From assembly GCF_030246845.1 (NCBI RefSeq), contig NZ_CP126889.1, forward strand, positions 1,488,001-1,552,000: 64,000 nt of DNA, given 5' to 3'. The notes beneath the pieces were generated by a model that made no database searches, had not been told where the DNA came from, and worked only from the letters and a program-made list of their open reading frames with translations. Of the stretch, positions 46,516 through 54,659 are shown piece after piece. The position numbers and the translations under genes were made by a program. This DNA is from Enhydrobacter sp. Its GTDB lineage: Bacteria; Pseudomonadota; Alphaproteobacteria; Reyranellales; Reyranellaceae. Every line of letters starts with the position of its first letter. The first letter of the stretch is position 1.

Positions 46516-46830
46516 TCACTTCGTGGGTGAGAAGGAGGTCGGCACCAATATCTTGTTGTTCATGGTCTTCATGAACTCCCGGCTCTTCTGCAGGTAGGCC
46601 TGCCAGGCCGGATCGGCCGCCATCGCCGCGCGGCGCTGCGTGCGATCGGCCAGGTCCTCGTAGGCCCAGATATGGACGATCTCGTTCACATTGCCGACTT
46701 CGGTCGTGAAGTAACCGACCAGATGGCCGAGATGTTTCATCTGCACCGGCAGCCCCTCCTTCTCGTAGAGAGCGAGGAACTCGCGCAGCCGACCCGGCTG
46801 CAGCTCATAGGTGCGATGGTCGATGATCAC
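46516..46830 (-). CDS. NIPSNAP-family protein
   Basis: This 104-residue alpha-beta-barrel protein begins VIIDHRTYELQPGRLREFL and contains GHLVGYFTTEVGNVNEIVHIWAYEDLADR, the NIPSNAP core. Many such proteins are small enzymes or stabilising partners in degradative pathways. The GTG at 46830 follows a GGAGG site. It is 11 bases upstream of the TPP enzyme and very likely co-transcribed, which suggests the two act on one pathway. Confidence 0.85.
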   Translation of the reverse strand: MIIDHRTYELQPGRLREFLALYEKEGLPVQMKHLGHLVGYFTTEVGNVNEIVHIWAYEDLADRTQRRAAMAADPAWQAYLQKSREFMKTMNNKILVPTSFSPTK

Positions 46831-47126
46831 GTGTCTCTTCCTCCGGCAAGTCCAATTTCCGTGGCGATTGTGTGGCGTGCCCCGTCCAAGCTCAACCCTT
46901 GTGGACTCAGGCGCGGAATCAGAGCATAAGTGCGGCATTGCGACACTGGCCGAGGAGCATCTTCAGGGGTCTCCGGCAAAGACGCGAGAGCGTGATACCG
47001 GTCAACGTCCATCCCGTGAGCTTCTTGGTCATCATCTGTCAAAGGTCTACGAATCGCTGGGACGCCTCCGTCCCAACAAGCGCGCGCCGGACTCCGCTCC
47101 TTCCTTCCTCCAGCCCAGAGCCTTGA
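46831..47126. other. Intergenic region between NIPSNAP and RRM genes
   Basis: About 300 bp between divergent genes. Open frames across it have no family resemblance and overlap the flanking genes. It must contain the promoters of both neighbours; no clear boxes, repeats or RNA structure stand out to me. Confidence 0.4.
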
Positions 47127-47729
47127 ATGAGTCGTAAATTGTTTGTGGGCAACCTGCCCTACTCGGTGACGTCCGAGCGTCTGCAAGAAGCTTTCTCTCA
47201 ATTCGGGACCGTTGCCTCTTCGAAAGTGATCGTGGATCGCGAGACAGGCCGCAGCCGCGGCTTCGCCTTCCTCGAGATGGAAACAGATGACCAGGGCGCT
47301 GCAGCGATGCAGGCCATGAATGGCGCATTGCTGGACGGCCGCTCGATCGCCGTCCGCGAAGCGGTCGAGCGTCAGCCCGGTGGTGGCGGCTTCGGCGGCG
47401 GCGGTGGCGGTGGCTTTCGTCCGCGCGGACCGCGCACGCCCTATGGCGGCGGTGGCGGTGGTGGTGGCGGCTTCGGCGGCGGCGGCTATCGTGGTGGCCC
47501 CGGCGGCGGTGGCTTCGGCGGCGGTGGCGGCGGCGGTTATCGAGGCGCCAGCGACGGCGGCCCGATGCGCGACCGGCGCGCCGACTTCTCCGGTGGAGGC
47601 GGTGCTCCCGGCGGCGGTTACGAGCCGGGTGCCGACGCGGGTCGTCCGCAGCGCCGGCGCGACGGCGGACCGCATCGTCGCGATCGCGATTACGAACCAC
47701 GCAAGCGCGGCTTCGACGACGATCAGTAG
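47127..47729 (+). CDS. Glycine-rich RRM RNA-binding protein
   Basis: This 200-residue protein has one RNA-recognition motif at residues 3-80 with RNP2 (LFVGNLPY) and RNP1 (GRSRGFAFLEM). A long Gly-rich tail with RGG-like and aromatic spacing follows (from about residue 87), ending in a basic HRRDRDYEPRKR patch. This design resembles cyanobacterial and alphaproteobacterial cold-induced RNA chaperones and can phase-separate with RNA. Repeated GGCGGC codons make the tail prone to length change. A good intrinsic terminator follows. Confidence 0.9.
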   Translation: MSRKLFVGNLPYSVTSERLQEAFSQFGTVASSKVIVDRETGRSRGFAFLEMETDDQGAAAMQAMNGALLDGRSIAVREAVERQPGGGGFGGGGGGGFRPRGPRTPYGGGGGGGGGFGGGGYRGGPGGGGFGGGGGGGYRGASDGGPMRDRRADFSGGGGAPGGGYEPGADAGRPQRRRDGGPHRRDRDYEPRKRGFDDDQ

Positions 47730-47752
47730 ATCGCCGATCGCAATTGGATAGA

Positions 47753-47778
47753 AACGCCGGGATTCGTCCCGGCGTTTT
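47753..47778 (+). terminator. Intrinsic terminator after the RRM gene
   Basis: AACGCCGGGA and its exact complement enclose a TTCG tetraloop, followed by TTTT. This is a textbook stable hairpin placed 23 bases after the RRM stop. Confidence 0.9.
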
Positions 47779-47856
47779 CGTTCGCGGTCGGATTTCGCTT
47801 CCCCCGCACGATTCAAACCAGCATCATCCGCGCCGACGCGAGGGGATGAACGGGAA

Positions 47857-48597
47857 ATGCTGGTCAACGATCCGGTCACGCAGGCGCGGCTCGATCTCGC
47901 GGCGGCGCTGCGGTCCGCCGCCCGACACGGACTGAACGAGGGCGTGTGCAATCACTTCAGCATGGCGGTGCCCGGACGCTCCGATCTCTTCCTCGTCAAT
48001 CCGCAGGGCCTGCATTGGTCGGAGATTTCGCCGTCCGATCTCGTGGTGGCCGACTTCGCCGGCAACGTCGTGGAAGGACGCCATCCGGTCGAACCCACGG
48101 CCTTCCATATCCACGCGCGCATCCATGCCGGCAAGCCGGGCGCGGCGGCGGTGCTGCATACCCACATGCCCTACGCGACGGCGCTCACCTCGATCCGCGG
48201 CGGCCGTATCGAGATGTGCACCCAGAACGCCTTCCGCTACTGGGAGCGCATCGCCTACGACGAGGCCTATAGCGGCCTCGCGCTCTCGACGACCGAGGGC
48301 GACCGCATGTGCCGGGCAATGGGCGACAAGGACATCTTGTTCCTGCGCAACCACGGCGTCGTGGTGTGCGGCCCGACCATGGCGCAGGCCTACGATGATC
48401 TCTACTATCTGGAACGCGCGGCGATGGTGCAGGTGCTGGCGATGCAGACCGGCCGCCCGCTTCATGTGATCGACGAATCCTGTGCGCGACAGACCGCCGA
48501 GCAGATGGCAGGCGAAAGCCAGCAGGCGTTCCTGCATTTCGACTCGTTGAAACGTCTGCTGGACCGTGACGAGCCGGGCTGGCGGACGCTCGCATGA
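47857..48597 (+). CDS. Class II aldolase/adducin domain protein
   Basis: This 246-residue protein has zinc-site histidines in VLHTHMPYATAL (HxH) near residue 95 and FLRNHGVVVCG near residue 165; the N terminus has NHFSMAVPG and LVNPQGLHWSEI, as in fuculose-phosphate aldolase relatives. Members are aldolases, epimerases or decarboxylases of sugar or aromatic substrates; this one cannot be assigned further. The missing phosphate-loop consensus suggests a non-phosphorylated substrate. Confidence 0.8.
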   Translation: MLVNDPVTQARLDLAAALRSAARHGLNEGVCNHFSMAVPGRSDLFLVNPQGLHWSEISPSDLVVADFAGNVVEGRHPVEPTAFHIHARIHAGKPGAAAVLHTHMPYATALTSIRGGRIEMCTQNAFRYWERIAYDEAYSGLALSTTEGDRMCRAMGDKDILFLRNHGVVVCGPTMAQAYDDLYYLERAAMVQVLAMQTGRPLHVIDESCARQTAEQMAGESQQAFLHFDSLKRLLDRDEPGWRTLA

Positions 48598-48619
48598 CAG
48601 AAAGATCGGGGGAACAGCG

Positions 48620-49192
48620 ATGCGCACGATCGCGATCGGGATGATGCTTTTGGCCTTGGCCGTCGCGCCTGCGTCGGCCCAGGCACCGCCGCTGGGCAAG
48701 CTGGAGATCAAGGCCTATCAGGTGATCCCGAAAGCCAAGACCGCGGTGCAGCTCACCGACGACACGGCGCTCGGCCGGCACATCCGGGGCCAGGTGATGG
48801 AGCGACTGGCCCGTCGCGGCAACGAAGTGGGCTTCCACGGCAACAACGTCATGCGGCTCGACGTCGCCTATCTCGATCTGCTGGGCTCCGGCGGCGGGTC
48901 CGACACCATCGGCGGCCAGCCGAGCTACGCCCCTCCGGCCTCCAACCCGAGGCCCGAGTTGCCGAGCAATCGCGTCCAGCGCCGCGACCTGATCAACATT
49001 CCCAAGAGCAAGTCGACGCTGCGCATCACGCTCACGCTCTACGACTCCACCACCGGCAAGGTGATCTGGGGTGCGACCGCCTCGTGCGGGACGGACGGCA
49101 ACGACGTCGAGCGTGTCGGCGATGCAATGGTCGAGGCGATCTTCAAGGACGCCAATCGCAGCCATATCGGCGATGCCGACTGCCCGCTCTGA
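48620..49192 (+). CDS. Secreted hypothetical protein
   Basis: This 190-residue protein has an N-terminal signal peptide (MRTIAIGMMLLALAVAPASAQA). The mature part has a two-part beta-rich sequence with a Pro/Ser-rich loop near residues 105-120 and the strand LRITLTLYDSTTGKVIWGATASC, resembling DUF4136-like periplasmic lipoproteins but without the lipobox cysteine. It follows the aldolase-like gene by 22 bases. The function is unknown. Confidence 0.7.
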   Translation: MRTIAIGMMLLALAVAPASAQAPPLGKLEIKAYQVIPKAKTAVQLTDDTALGRHIRGQVMERLARRGNEVGFHGNNVMRLDVAYLDLLGSGGGSDTIGGQPSYAPPASNPRPELPSNRVQRRDLINIPKSKSTLRITLTLYDSTTGKVIWGATASCGTDGNDVERVGDAMVEAIFKDANRSHIGDADCPL

Positions 49193-49228
49193 GCCTTCCG
49201 ACAAACAACGATCCTCAGGAGACCATCG

Positions 49229-49777
49229 ATGCCGCGCCTGGCCCCGCTCGACCTCGCCAAACTGACGCCGGAACAGAAGAAGGTGGCCGACGCCATCGTC
49301 GCGGGCCCGCGCGGCGGCCTGCGCGGACCGTTCGAGCCCTGGCTGCGCAGCCCGGCGCTCGCCGACCGGGCGCAGAAGCTCGGCGAATACTGCCGCTTCA
49401 ACAACTCCCTGCCGCGCGATCTTTCCGAGCTCGCGATCTGCCTGGTGGGCCGGCACTTCAAGGCGCAGTACGAATTCTACGCCCATGCGCGCCTTGCGAA
49501 AGAAGCGGGGCTTGCGCCCGCGATCATCGAAGCCATCCGCACGCGCCAGACGCCGCCCTTCACGCGCGACGTGGAACGGATCGTCTACGACTTCGTGACC
49601 GAGTATCTGGCGACCAATCGGGTCGCAGCGCCGAACTACAGGCGCGCGCTCGACGCTTTCGGCGAGCAGGGTGTCGTCGATCTGGTGGGCGTGTGCGGCT
49701 ACTACATGCTGGTCTCGATGACCCTCAACGTCTTCGAGATGGCCCTGCCGCCCGGCGAGCCCGAGCCGCTAGCGTAG
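49229..49777 (+). CDS. Carboxymuconolactone decarboxylase-family protein
   Basis: This 182-residue all-helical protein has LPRDLSELAICLVGRHFKAQYEFYAHARLAKEAGL at residues about 62-96, the CMD/AhpD-like core with a His at the active site, but no CxxC pair, so it is not an AhpD peroxidase. It is a possible gamma-lactone decarboxylase or related hydrolase. Its end overlaps the end of the convergent sigma-factor gene by nine bases. Confidence 0.8.
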   Translation: MPRLAPLDLAKLTPEQKKVADAIVAGPRGGLRGPFEPWLRSPALADRAQKLGEYCRFNNSLPRDLSELAICLVGRHFKAQYEFYAHARLAKEAGLAPAIIEAIRTRQTPPFTRDVERIVYDFVTEYLATNRVAAPNYRRALDAFGEQGVVDLVGVCGYYMLVSMTLNVFEMALPPGEPEPLA

Positions 49778-50707
49778 CGCCACGATCAGCAGCGCCAGCA
49801 CCGCCAGTGTCAGGAGCGCGGTGGTCGATTGCCAGAAGAGCGGGCGCGACAGCGGAACCCGCTCGCGCTGGATCTGCTGGGCGATACGGTGCCAGATGTC
49901 GGGCGAGGCCGGAGCACCATCGGCCAGACGCTCGGTGAGGAGCGCCAACCGGTCCTCCCACATGTCGGCTGCATGGCAATAGCGGGCGTCGCGTTCGCGC
50001 CGGCGTTCGAATGCGCGGCGGCTCGCGCCCTGCAGGCTGCCGACGGCGTACTGGGCCGCCATGAGCTCGCGCCAGTCCGCCTCGGCGCCACCCGACAGGC
50101 AGCGCCCCATTTGCGCGAGGCCCCGGCGGACCCAGCTCTTGGCCGTGCCGAGCTGCACGCCGAGTCGCGCCGCCAGCTCGCGATGGGTCAGTCCCTCGAA
50201 ATAGACGAGCGCGACCGAGCGGCGGTGGTTGAGCGGCAGATTGGCGAGGCACGCGTTCACCTGGCGCGCCGCCTCGCTCTGTATCGCCTGATCCGCCGGA
50301 TCGCGATCCGGCAGGACGAGCGTGTCGGCATCGAGCTCGCACTGCGCGACCTCGCGGCGATGCAGCCGGTCCTTGGCCGACAGCGCCCGGTTGCGGACGA
50401 TCCTGATCAGCCAGGCGTAGGCCGGCCCCTTGCCCGGATCGTATCGATGCGCCCAGCGCCAGACGCGGAGAAAAGAGTCCTGCACGACGTCCTCCGCGAG
50501 ATCGGGACGACCGACGATACCGCGGGCGACGGCGAGCATCCGGGCGCCGGTCAGCTCGTAGAGGCGCGCGAAGGCGCGCTCGTTCCCGGCGGCAGTTTCC
50601 GCGAGCAGCAGCGCCAGCGGCTCGAGCGGGGCCGGCGAAGACACCGCAACCGGCAGCGGTACACTCGCGTGCCCGACGATCCGGCGGAGGTTGAAGATCT
50701 CTCCCAT
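49769..50707 (-). CDS. ECF sigma factor fused to an RskA-like anti-sigma domain
   Basis: This 312-residue protein in one uninterrupted frame begins with an ECF sigma factor: region 2 at about 41-110 (DLAEDVVQDSFLRVWRWA, then AYAWLIRIVRNRAL) and region 4 at about 145-200 (RRSVALVYFEGLTHRELAARLG, LGTAKSWVRRGLAQM). After a short linker, residues 212-275 resemble the sigma-binding domain of RskA-type anti-sigmas (RELMAAQYAVGSLQGASRRAFE, MWEDRLALLTERLA), and 293-311 form a membrane helix. Normally these are two overlapping genes. The fusion would tether the sigma factor to the inner membrane until released. It is divergent from a ferritin-like gene, its likely target. Confidence 0.85.
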   Translation of the reverse strand: MGEIFNLRRIVGHASVPLPVAVSSPAPLEPLALLLAETAAGNERAFARLYELTGARMLAVARGIVGRPDLAEDVVQDSFLRVWRWAHRYDPGKGPAYAWLIRIVRNRALSAKDRLHRREVAQCELDADTLVLPDRDPADQAIQSEAARQVNACLANLPLNHRRSVALVYFEGLTHRELAARLGVQLGTAKSWVRRGLAQMGRCLSGGAEADWRELMAAQYAVGSLQGASRRAFERRRERDARYCHAADMWEDRLALLTERLADGAPASPDIWHRIAQQIQRERVPLSRPLFWQSTTALLTLAVLALLIVALR

Positions 50708-50837
50708 GGAGACTTCTCCTTCGCACCTTGATACCCCGGCCGAGCCGAATTGGATGCAGCCGGCGGCGCAAATAAATGCATGGCGTCATTGCGCGAGCCG
50801 CGCATCCATTTTGCCCGGGCCGAGGGTTTTCCGATCG

Positions 50838-50860
50838 ACGACGCCTGTTCCGGGCGTCGT
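50838..50860 (+). promoter_or_regulatory. Hairpin in the leader of the ferritin-like gene
   Basis: ACGACGCC and GGCGTCGT form an 8-bp perfect stem around TGTTCCG, 16 bases before the start codon and just upstream of the ribosome site. It could be a protein operator at DNA level or a leader RNA hairpin. The 168-bp gap also holds the divergent sigma-gene promoter; I could not identify an ECF promoter motif with confidence. Confidence 0.4.
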
Positions 50861-50875
50861 GACCGGGAGAATACC

Positions 50876-51460
50876 ATGACCATCGCCAAGCTCGTTCCCG
50901 CAGAGCGGGAAATCCGCCGCAGCTTCCTCAGCGGCTTCGGCAAGTTCACCTTGTCGGCCACCGCCATCGCCCTGCTGGCCGGCAATGAGAAGCTTGCTCT
51001 CATCACGCCCGCGTCGGCAAAGACGGCCAACGACGATGTCGCGATCCTGAATTCGGCCCTCGGCGCCGAGCAACAGGCGATCGCCGCCTACCAGCTCGGC
51101 GCCGACTCCGGGCTGTTACAAAAGCCGGTGCTGGCGCTGGCGGTCCAGTTCCAGGGCCATCACAAGCAGCACGCCGACGCGCTCGCAAAGGCGGTGCAGA
51201 AGCTCGGCGGCAAGCCGGCGACGCCGCTCAAGGACTACGGCTTCCAGAAGGACAAGCTCAAGAGCGAGGCCGACGTGCTTTCCTTCGCTGCCACGCTCGA
51301 GAAGGGCGCCGTCAGCGCCTATCTCGGCGCCGTTCCGATCCTGACCGATCGCGAGCTCGCCAAGGCCGCCGCCTCGATCCTGGGCGACGAGGCGATGCAT
51401 TGGGCGGTCCTTCGCCAGGCGCTGGGCCAGACGCCGGTGCCTGAGGCATTCGTCTCCTGA
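50876..51460 (+). CDS. Tat-exported ferritin-like domain protein
   Basis: This 194-residue protein has a twin-arginine signal (REIRRSFLSGFGKF followed by a hydrophobic stretch to LLAGN), so it is folded in the cytoplasm and exported. The mature part is a four-helix ferritin-like bundle with GAEQQAIAAYQ, FQGHHKQHADALAKA, LEKGAVSAYLGA and LGDEAMHWAVLRQAL, supplying Glu and His ligands for a diiron site. It resembles the DUF4439-type ferritin-like family. It is divergent from the sigma/anti-sigma fusion and directly upstream of a cytochrome c gene, suggesting envelope redox or stress function. Confidence 0.82.
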   Translation: MTIAKLVPAEREIRRSFLSGFGKFTLSATAIALLAGNEKLALITPASAKTANDDVAILNSALGAEQQAIAAYQLGADSGLLQKPVLALAVQFQGHHKQHADALAKAVQKLGGKPATPLKDYGFQKDKLKSEADVLSFAATLEKGAVSAYLGAVPILTDRELAKAAASILGDEAMHWAVLRQALGQTPVPEAFVS

Positions 51461-51478
51461 GCCGCGGATCGCCCGACC

Positions 51479-51874
51479 ATGAAAACCGTGCTTGCTTCCT
51501 GTCTCCTTGCATTTCTCATGGTCGGGCTGCCCGCCCAACACGCGCAGTCGGCAACCGGCGATCCCAAGCGCGGCGAGGCGATCTACCATCGCTGCCTCGC
51601 CTGCCATTCGCTCGAGCACAATCGCGTCGGGCCGCGCCATTGCGGCCTGTTCGGCCGAAAGGCCGGCACCGTCGAGGGCTACGCCTACTCCACCGCGATG
51701 AAGAAGTACGGCGTGATCTGGAACGAGAAGACGCTCGACCATTTCCTCGAGAATCCGCTGAAGGCGGTTCCCGGCACCAAGATGGGCTATGCCGGCGTCA
51801 AGGACCCGCAGGAACGGGCCGACCTGATCGCCTATCTCGAGCAGGCGACGCGCGATCCCAAGATCTGCAAATGA
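51479..51874 (+). CDS. Class I cytochrome c
   Basis: This 131-residue protein has a signal peptide (MKTVLASCLLAFLMVGLP, cleavage near AQSA), a haem site CLACH near residue 40 and the sixth ligand Met in GTKMGYAG near residue 101. It resembles cytochrome c2-type electron carriers of alphaproteobacteria and acts in the periplasm. It lies 18 bases after the ferritin-like gene and is probably co-transcribed. The C terminus carries one extra cysteine (PKICK). Confidence 0.9.
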   Translation: MKTVLASCLLAFLMVGLPAQHAQSATGDPKRGEAIYHRCLACHSLEHNRVGPRHCGLFGRKAGTVEGYAYSTAMKKYGVIWNEKTLDHFLENPLKAVPGTKMGYAGVKDPQERADLIAYLEQATRDPKICK

Positions 51875-51880
51875 GCGCCG

Positions 51881-52660
51881 CTATTCCTCGAAGATCGCGA
51901 CCGCCCTCGTCCAGCCCGCCGACGCCCCGCGGATCTTGTGCGGGAAACAGGAGATCGTGAAGCCGTCGGGCGGCAGCGATTCGAGGTTGTGCAGCTTCTC
52001 GAGATGGCAGTAGCCGATATGCCGGCCGGCCTTGTGGCCTTCCCAGATGATCGACGGGTCGTGGTCCCTGACCCACTTCTGGGCGGTGAAATAGAAGGGC
52101 GCGTCCCAGCTCCAGGCGTCGGTCCCGGTGAGCCGGATGCCGCGCTCGAGCAGGAACATGGTGGCATCGTAGCCCATGCCGCAGCCGGAATTGACGTAGT
52201 CGCTGTTGCCGTAGCGCGAGCCCGCCCGGGTGTTCACCACGACGATCTCGAGCGGTTTGAGCTCGTGGCCGATGCGGCCGAGCTCGTCCTCGACCTCCTT
52301 CGCGGTGATCACATGGCCGTCGGGCTTGTCGCGGAAGTCGAGCTTGACGCCGGGCTGGAAGCACCATTCGAGCGGGACCTCGTCGATGGTGATCGCGCGT
52401 TCGCCCTTGTTCATCGTCGGATGGAAATGATAGGGCGCGTCGAGGTGGGTGCCGTTGTGCGTCGACAGGTTGACGTTCTCGACCGCCCAGCCCGCACCGT
52501 CGGGCAGATCCTCCTTCCTGAGGCCGGGAAAGAAGCCTGCGATCTGACCCGCCGTATCTTCGTGCCTGTGGTAGGCGATCTTGGGGCCGAACGGCTCCGG
52601 ATCGGAGACGACGTCGTTTTCGAGGTAGATCGACAGATCGACGAACCGACGTTTCTTCAT
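51881..52660 (-). CDS. Cyclase-family (kynurenine formamidase-like) hydrolase
   Basis: This 259-residue metal-dependent hydrolase has NLSTHNGTHLDAPYHF (HxGTHxDxPxH), the signature of the cyclase/formamidase fold, and WEGHKAGRHIGYCHLEKLHNL near the C terminus. The ATG at 52660 follows GGAGG. Family members include kynurenine formamidase and isatin hydrolase; length and sequence fit the larger, uncharacterised branch. Convergent with the cytochrome gene. Confidence 0.85.
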   Translation of the reverse strand: MKKRRFVDLSIYLENDVVSDPEPFGPKIAYHRHEDTAGQIAGFFPGLRKEDLPDGAGWAVENVNLSTHNGTHLDAPYHFHPTMNKGERAITIDEVPLEWCFQPGVKLDFRDKPDGHVITAKEVEDELGRIGHELKPLEIVVVNTRAGSRYGNSDYVNSGCGMGYDATMFLLERGIRLTGTDAWSWDAPFYFTAQKWVRDHDPSIIWEGHKAGRHIGYCHLEKLHNLESLPPDGFTISCFPHKIRGASAGWTRAVAIFEE

Positions 52661-52685
52661 GCGGCCTCCAGAAAGCTCCGGCCGC

Positions 52686-53453
52686 CTAGTTTCCGGCTTT
52701 GGCATCACCCGTCAATTGCGACGGCTTCACCGCGCGCAGAATGGCCATCGACAGGAGCTTGCCGATGCACTTCTGACCGAAGTCGTTCAGGTGCAGGCCG
52801 TCGTTGTAGACGAACTGGGAGTAGGGCATGCCGTCGTTGTACCAGGCCTTCATGATCGCCAGGCGATTGAAGAAGCCGGTGCCCTTCTCCTTGGCCACCT
52901 CCGCCATCACGCGCGCGTAGTCCTGCTCGTCGGGCAGCGCCACCACGGCCGGCACGTATTGCAGGTTCATCAGGATGAAATCGGCGCCGAGCGACTTGCC
53001 GATATCGATGCCGGCCCGGAGCTTGCGTGCGAACTTCTCGAGCGGCGTGTGGCGGATGGCCGAGTTGGTGCCGACCTGCCAGACGACCAGATGAGCGTGC
53101 TGCGGCTGCACGTCCGACTGCATCCGTGCGGCCATCTCCTCGGCGTCCTGACCACCGATGCCCTTGTTGGAAACATGTACGGCGACGCCCGGCATGGCGG
53201 CGCCGAGCCGGAGCTTGAGCTGGGCGGGATAGGCGTATTGCGGCGACGTCGTGCCGTAGCCCTGGGTCGAGGACGATCCCATCGCCACGATGCGCAGATC
53301 GTGGTCCTTTGCGACGGCCTCGCGGGCCGCCGTCAGGGGATGCCCGAGATCGAGCAGCTCGCGGCTGGCGCGGCAGTCGGGATCGGCGACGCCAGCCGCC
53401 GGTCCGCCCACGATCGCCATTCCCAGGGCCACGACGAAAAGGCTCGGCTTCAT
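52686..53453 (-). CDS. Secreted SGNH/GDSL hydrolase
   Basis: This 255-residue protein has a signal peptide (MKPSLFVVALGMAIVGGPAAGVA). All four SGNH blocks are seen: GSSSTQGYG (Ser), NKGIGGQDAEE (Gly), WQVGTNSAI (Asn) and VYNDGLHLND (Asp-x-x-His). It is probably an esterase or O-deacetylase in the periplasm. Its ATG overlaps the OpgC-like stop by four bases, so the pair is coupled and may add and remove acyl groups on the same periplasmic glycan. Confidence 0.85.
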   Translation of the reverse strand: MKPSLFVVALGMAIVGGPAAGVADPDCRASRELLDLGHPLTAAREAVAKDHDLRIVAMGSSSTQGYGTTSPQYAYPAQLKLRLGAAMPGVAVHVSNKGIGGQDAEEMAARMQSDVQPQHAHLVVWQVGTNSAIRHTPLEKFARKLRAGIDIGKSLGADFILMNLQYVPAVVALPDEQDYARVMAEVAKEKGTGFFNRLAIMKAWYNDGMPYSQFVYNDGLHLNDFGQKCIGKLLSMAILRAVKPSQLTGDAKAGN

Positions 53454-54601
53454 CAAAGCTCCTTTCGCACAGGCTTCCCCTTGAACCAGGCCGCGCCGTA
53501 GGCGACGGCGGACATCAAGGTGATCCCGGCAAAGCTCACGGCAACTTGCGAAACCACAGAATCATCAAAGTAAGCGACCACGATCTCCGCAGTCAGGGCA
53601 AGAAACGTCCCCAGGCAGAATATCTGCAGAGAATGCTCACCGCATCTGCGAATCGGTGTCAAAATTGGCCATCTCAGGAATCCCGCCCCCGGCGGCACGG
53701 CCAGCCGAACGAGCCAGGCCAGGGCGAGGAAATGGGCAAATCGCAGAATATCCAGGTTGGTCTTGTCGATGGGATAGAGCTGCCGCCCCAGCCAATCCGG
53801 CACGCGCTGCCCGAGGGACGTATCGTGCCAGGACCAGACGATCAGGCCGGCAAAAAGGAGGTAGAGGATCGCGAGCGCCGTCAAAGGCCAGCGCCAGCGG
53901 TCGATCCAGGCGAGCCGCGGCGCCAGCACGGCGAGCACGGCGCCGGTATAGAAGATGGCCTGCCAGGCCATTGGATTGAAGAACCACACCTTTTCGCCTG
54001 GGTAGCCGGGCAGGTTCCAGCCGAACCGCAGCGCCGCGATATAGAGGCCGAACGACGCTGTCAGCGCGGCGAATGGCCAGCGCAGCAGGGCCGGCAGCGC
54101 GAAGGGAAAAGCTGCGAGCAGCACGATATAGAGCGGCAGCACGTCGAGATTGGCCGGCCGGAACTTCAGCAGCACCGCCTCGACGATCGCGCGATAGGGG
54201 TTGGCGCCGAGACCCATGAGCTGCATCTCCTCGATCAGCTCGGTCGTGTTGCGGGCAAACGAGAAGTAGGCGATCTGCGCCGTGAAGAAGACGAACAGCA
54301 GGATGTGTGCGACATAGAGCTGCCAGACCCGGCGATAGATGCGTGACGCCGCCCTCGGCCAGCCGTCGCGCGCCATCATGCGGCTGTAGGCGATCACGGC
54401 GGTGTAGCCGGAGATGAAGACGAAGATCTCGGTGGCGTCGCTGAAGCCGAAGTTGCGGACCGTGAGCCATCCCAGGACATTCTGCGGGATGTGGTCGAGG
54501 AAGATGAACCAGAGCGCGAGGCCGCGGAAGAAATCGAGCCGAAGGTCGCGCCCGGATGACGGCACGCTGAGCACAGCAGGTCTCAGAGGCATGACGTTCA
54601 T
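53453..54601 (-). CDS. OpgC-like membrane protein
   Basis: This protein of about 382 residues has ten hydrophobic segments. DLRLDFFRGLALWFIFLDHIPQN near the N terminus holds the conserved RG...DH motif, and FGFSDATEIFVFISGYTAVIAY is typical of OpgC, which succinylates periplasmic glucans. The start among several ATG codons is uncertain; I used the one at 54601. It is the first gene of a two-gene operon with the SGNH hydrolase. Confidence 0.88.
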   Translation of the reverse strand: MNVMPLRPAVLSVPSSGRDLRLDFFRGLALWFIFLDHIPQNVLGWLTVRNFGFSDATEIFVFISGYTAVIAYSRMMARDGWPRAASRIYRRVWQLYVAHILLFVFFTAQIAYFSFARNTTELIEEMQLMGLGANPYRAIVEAVLLKFRPANLDVLPLYIVLLAAFPFALPALLRWPFAALTASFGLYIAALRFGWNLPGYPGEKVWFFNPMAWQAIFYTGAVLAVLAPRLAWIDRWRWPLTALAILYLLFAGLIVWSWHDTSLGQRVPDWLGRQLYPIDKTNLDILRFAHFLALAWLVRLAVPPGAGFLRWPILTPIRRCGEHSLQIFCLGTFLALTAEIVVAYFDDSVVSQVAVSFAGITLMSAVAYGAAWFKGKPVRKEL

Positions 54602-54659
54602 GGCACCATAGGTATCGCAGGCCACGATCCTCGGCTACGTTCAGGAGGGAGAGAACGAG

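Noticed and set aside
46811..47137. 108-codon frame in the gap before the RRM gene
   Set aside because: No family resemblance, no ribosome site, and it overlaps the starts of both neighbours.
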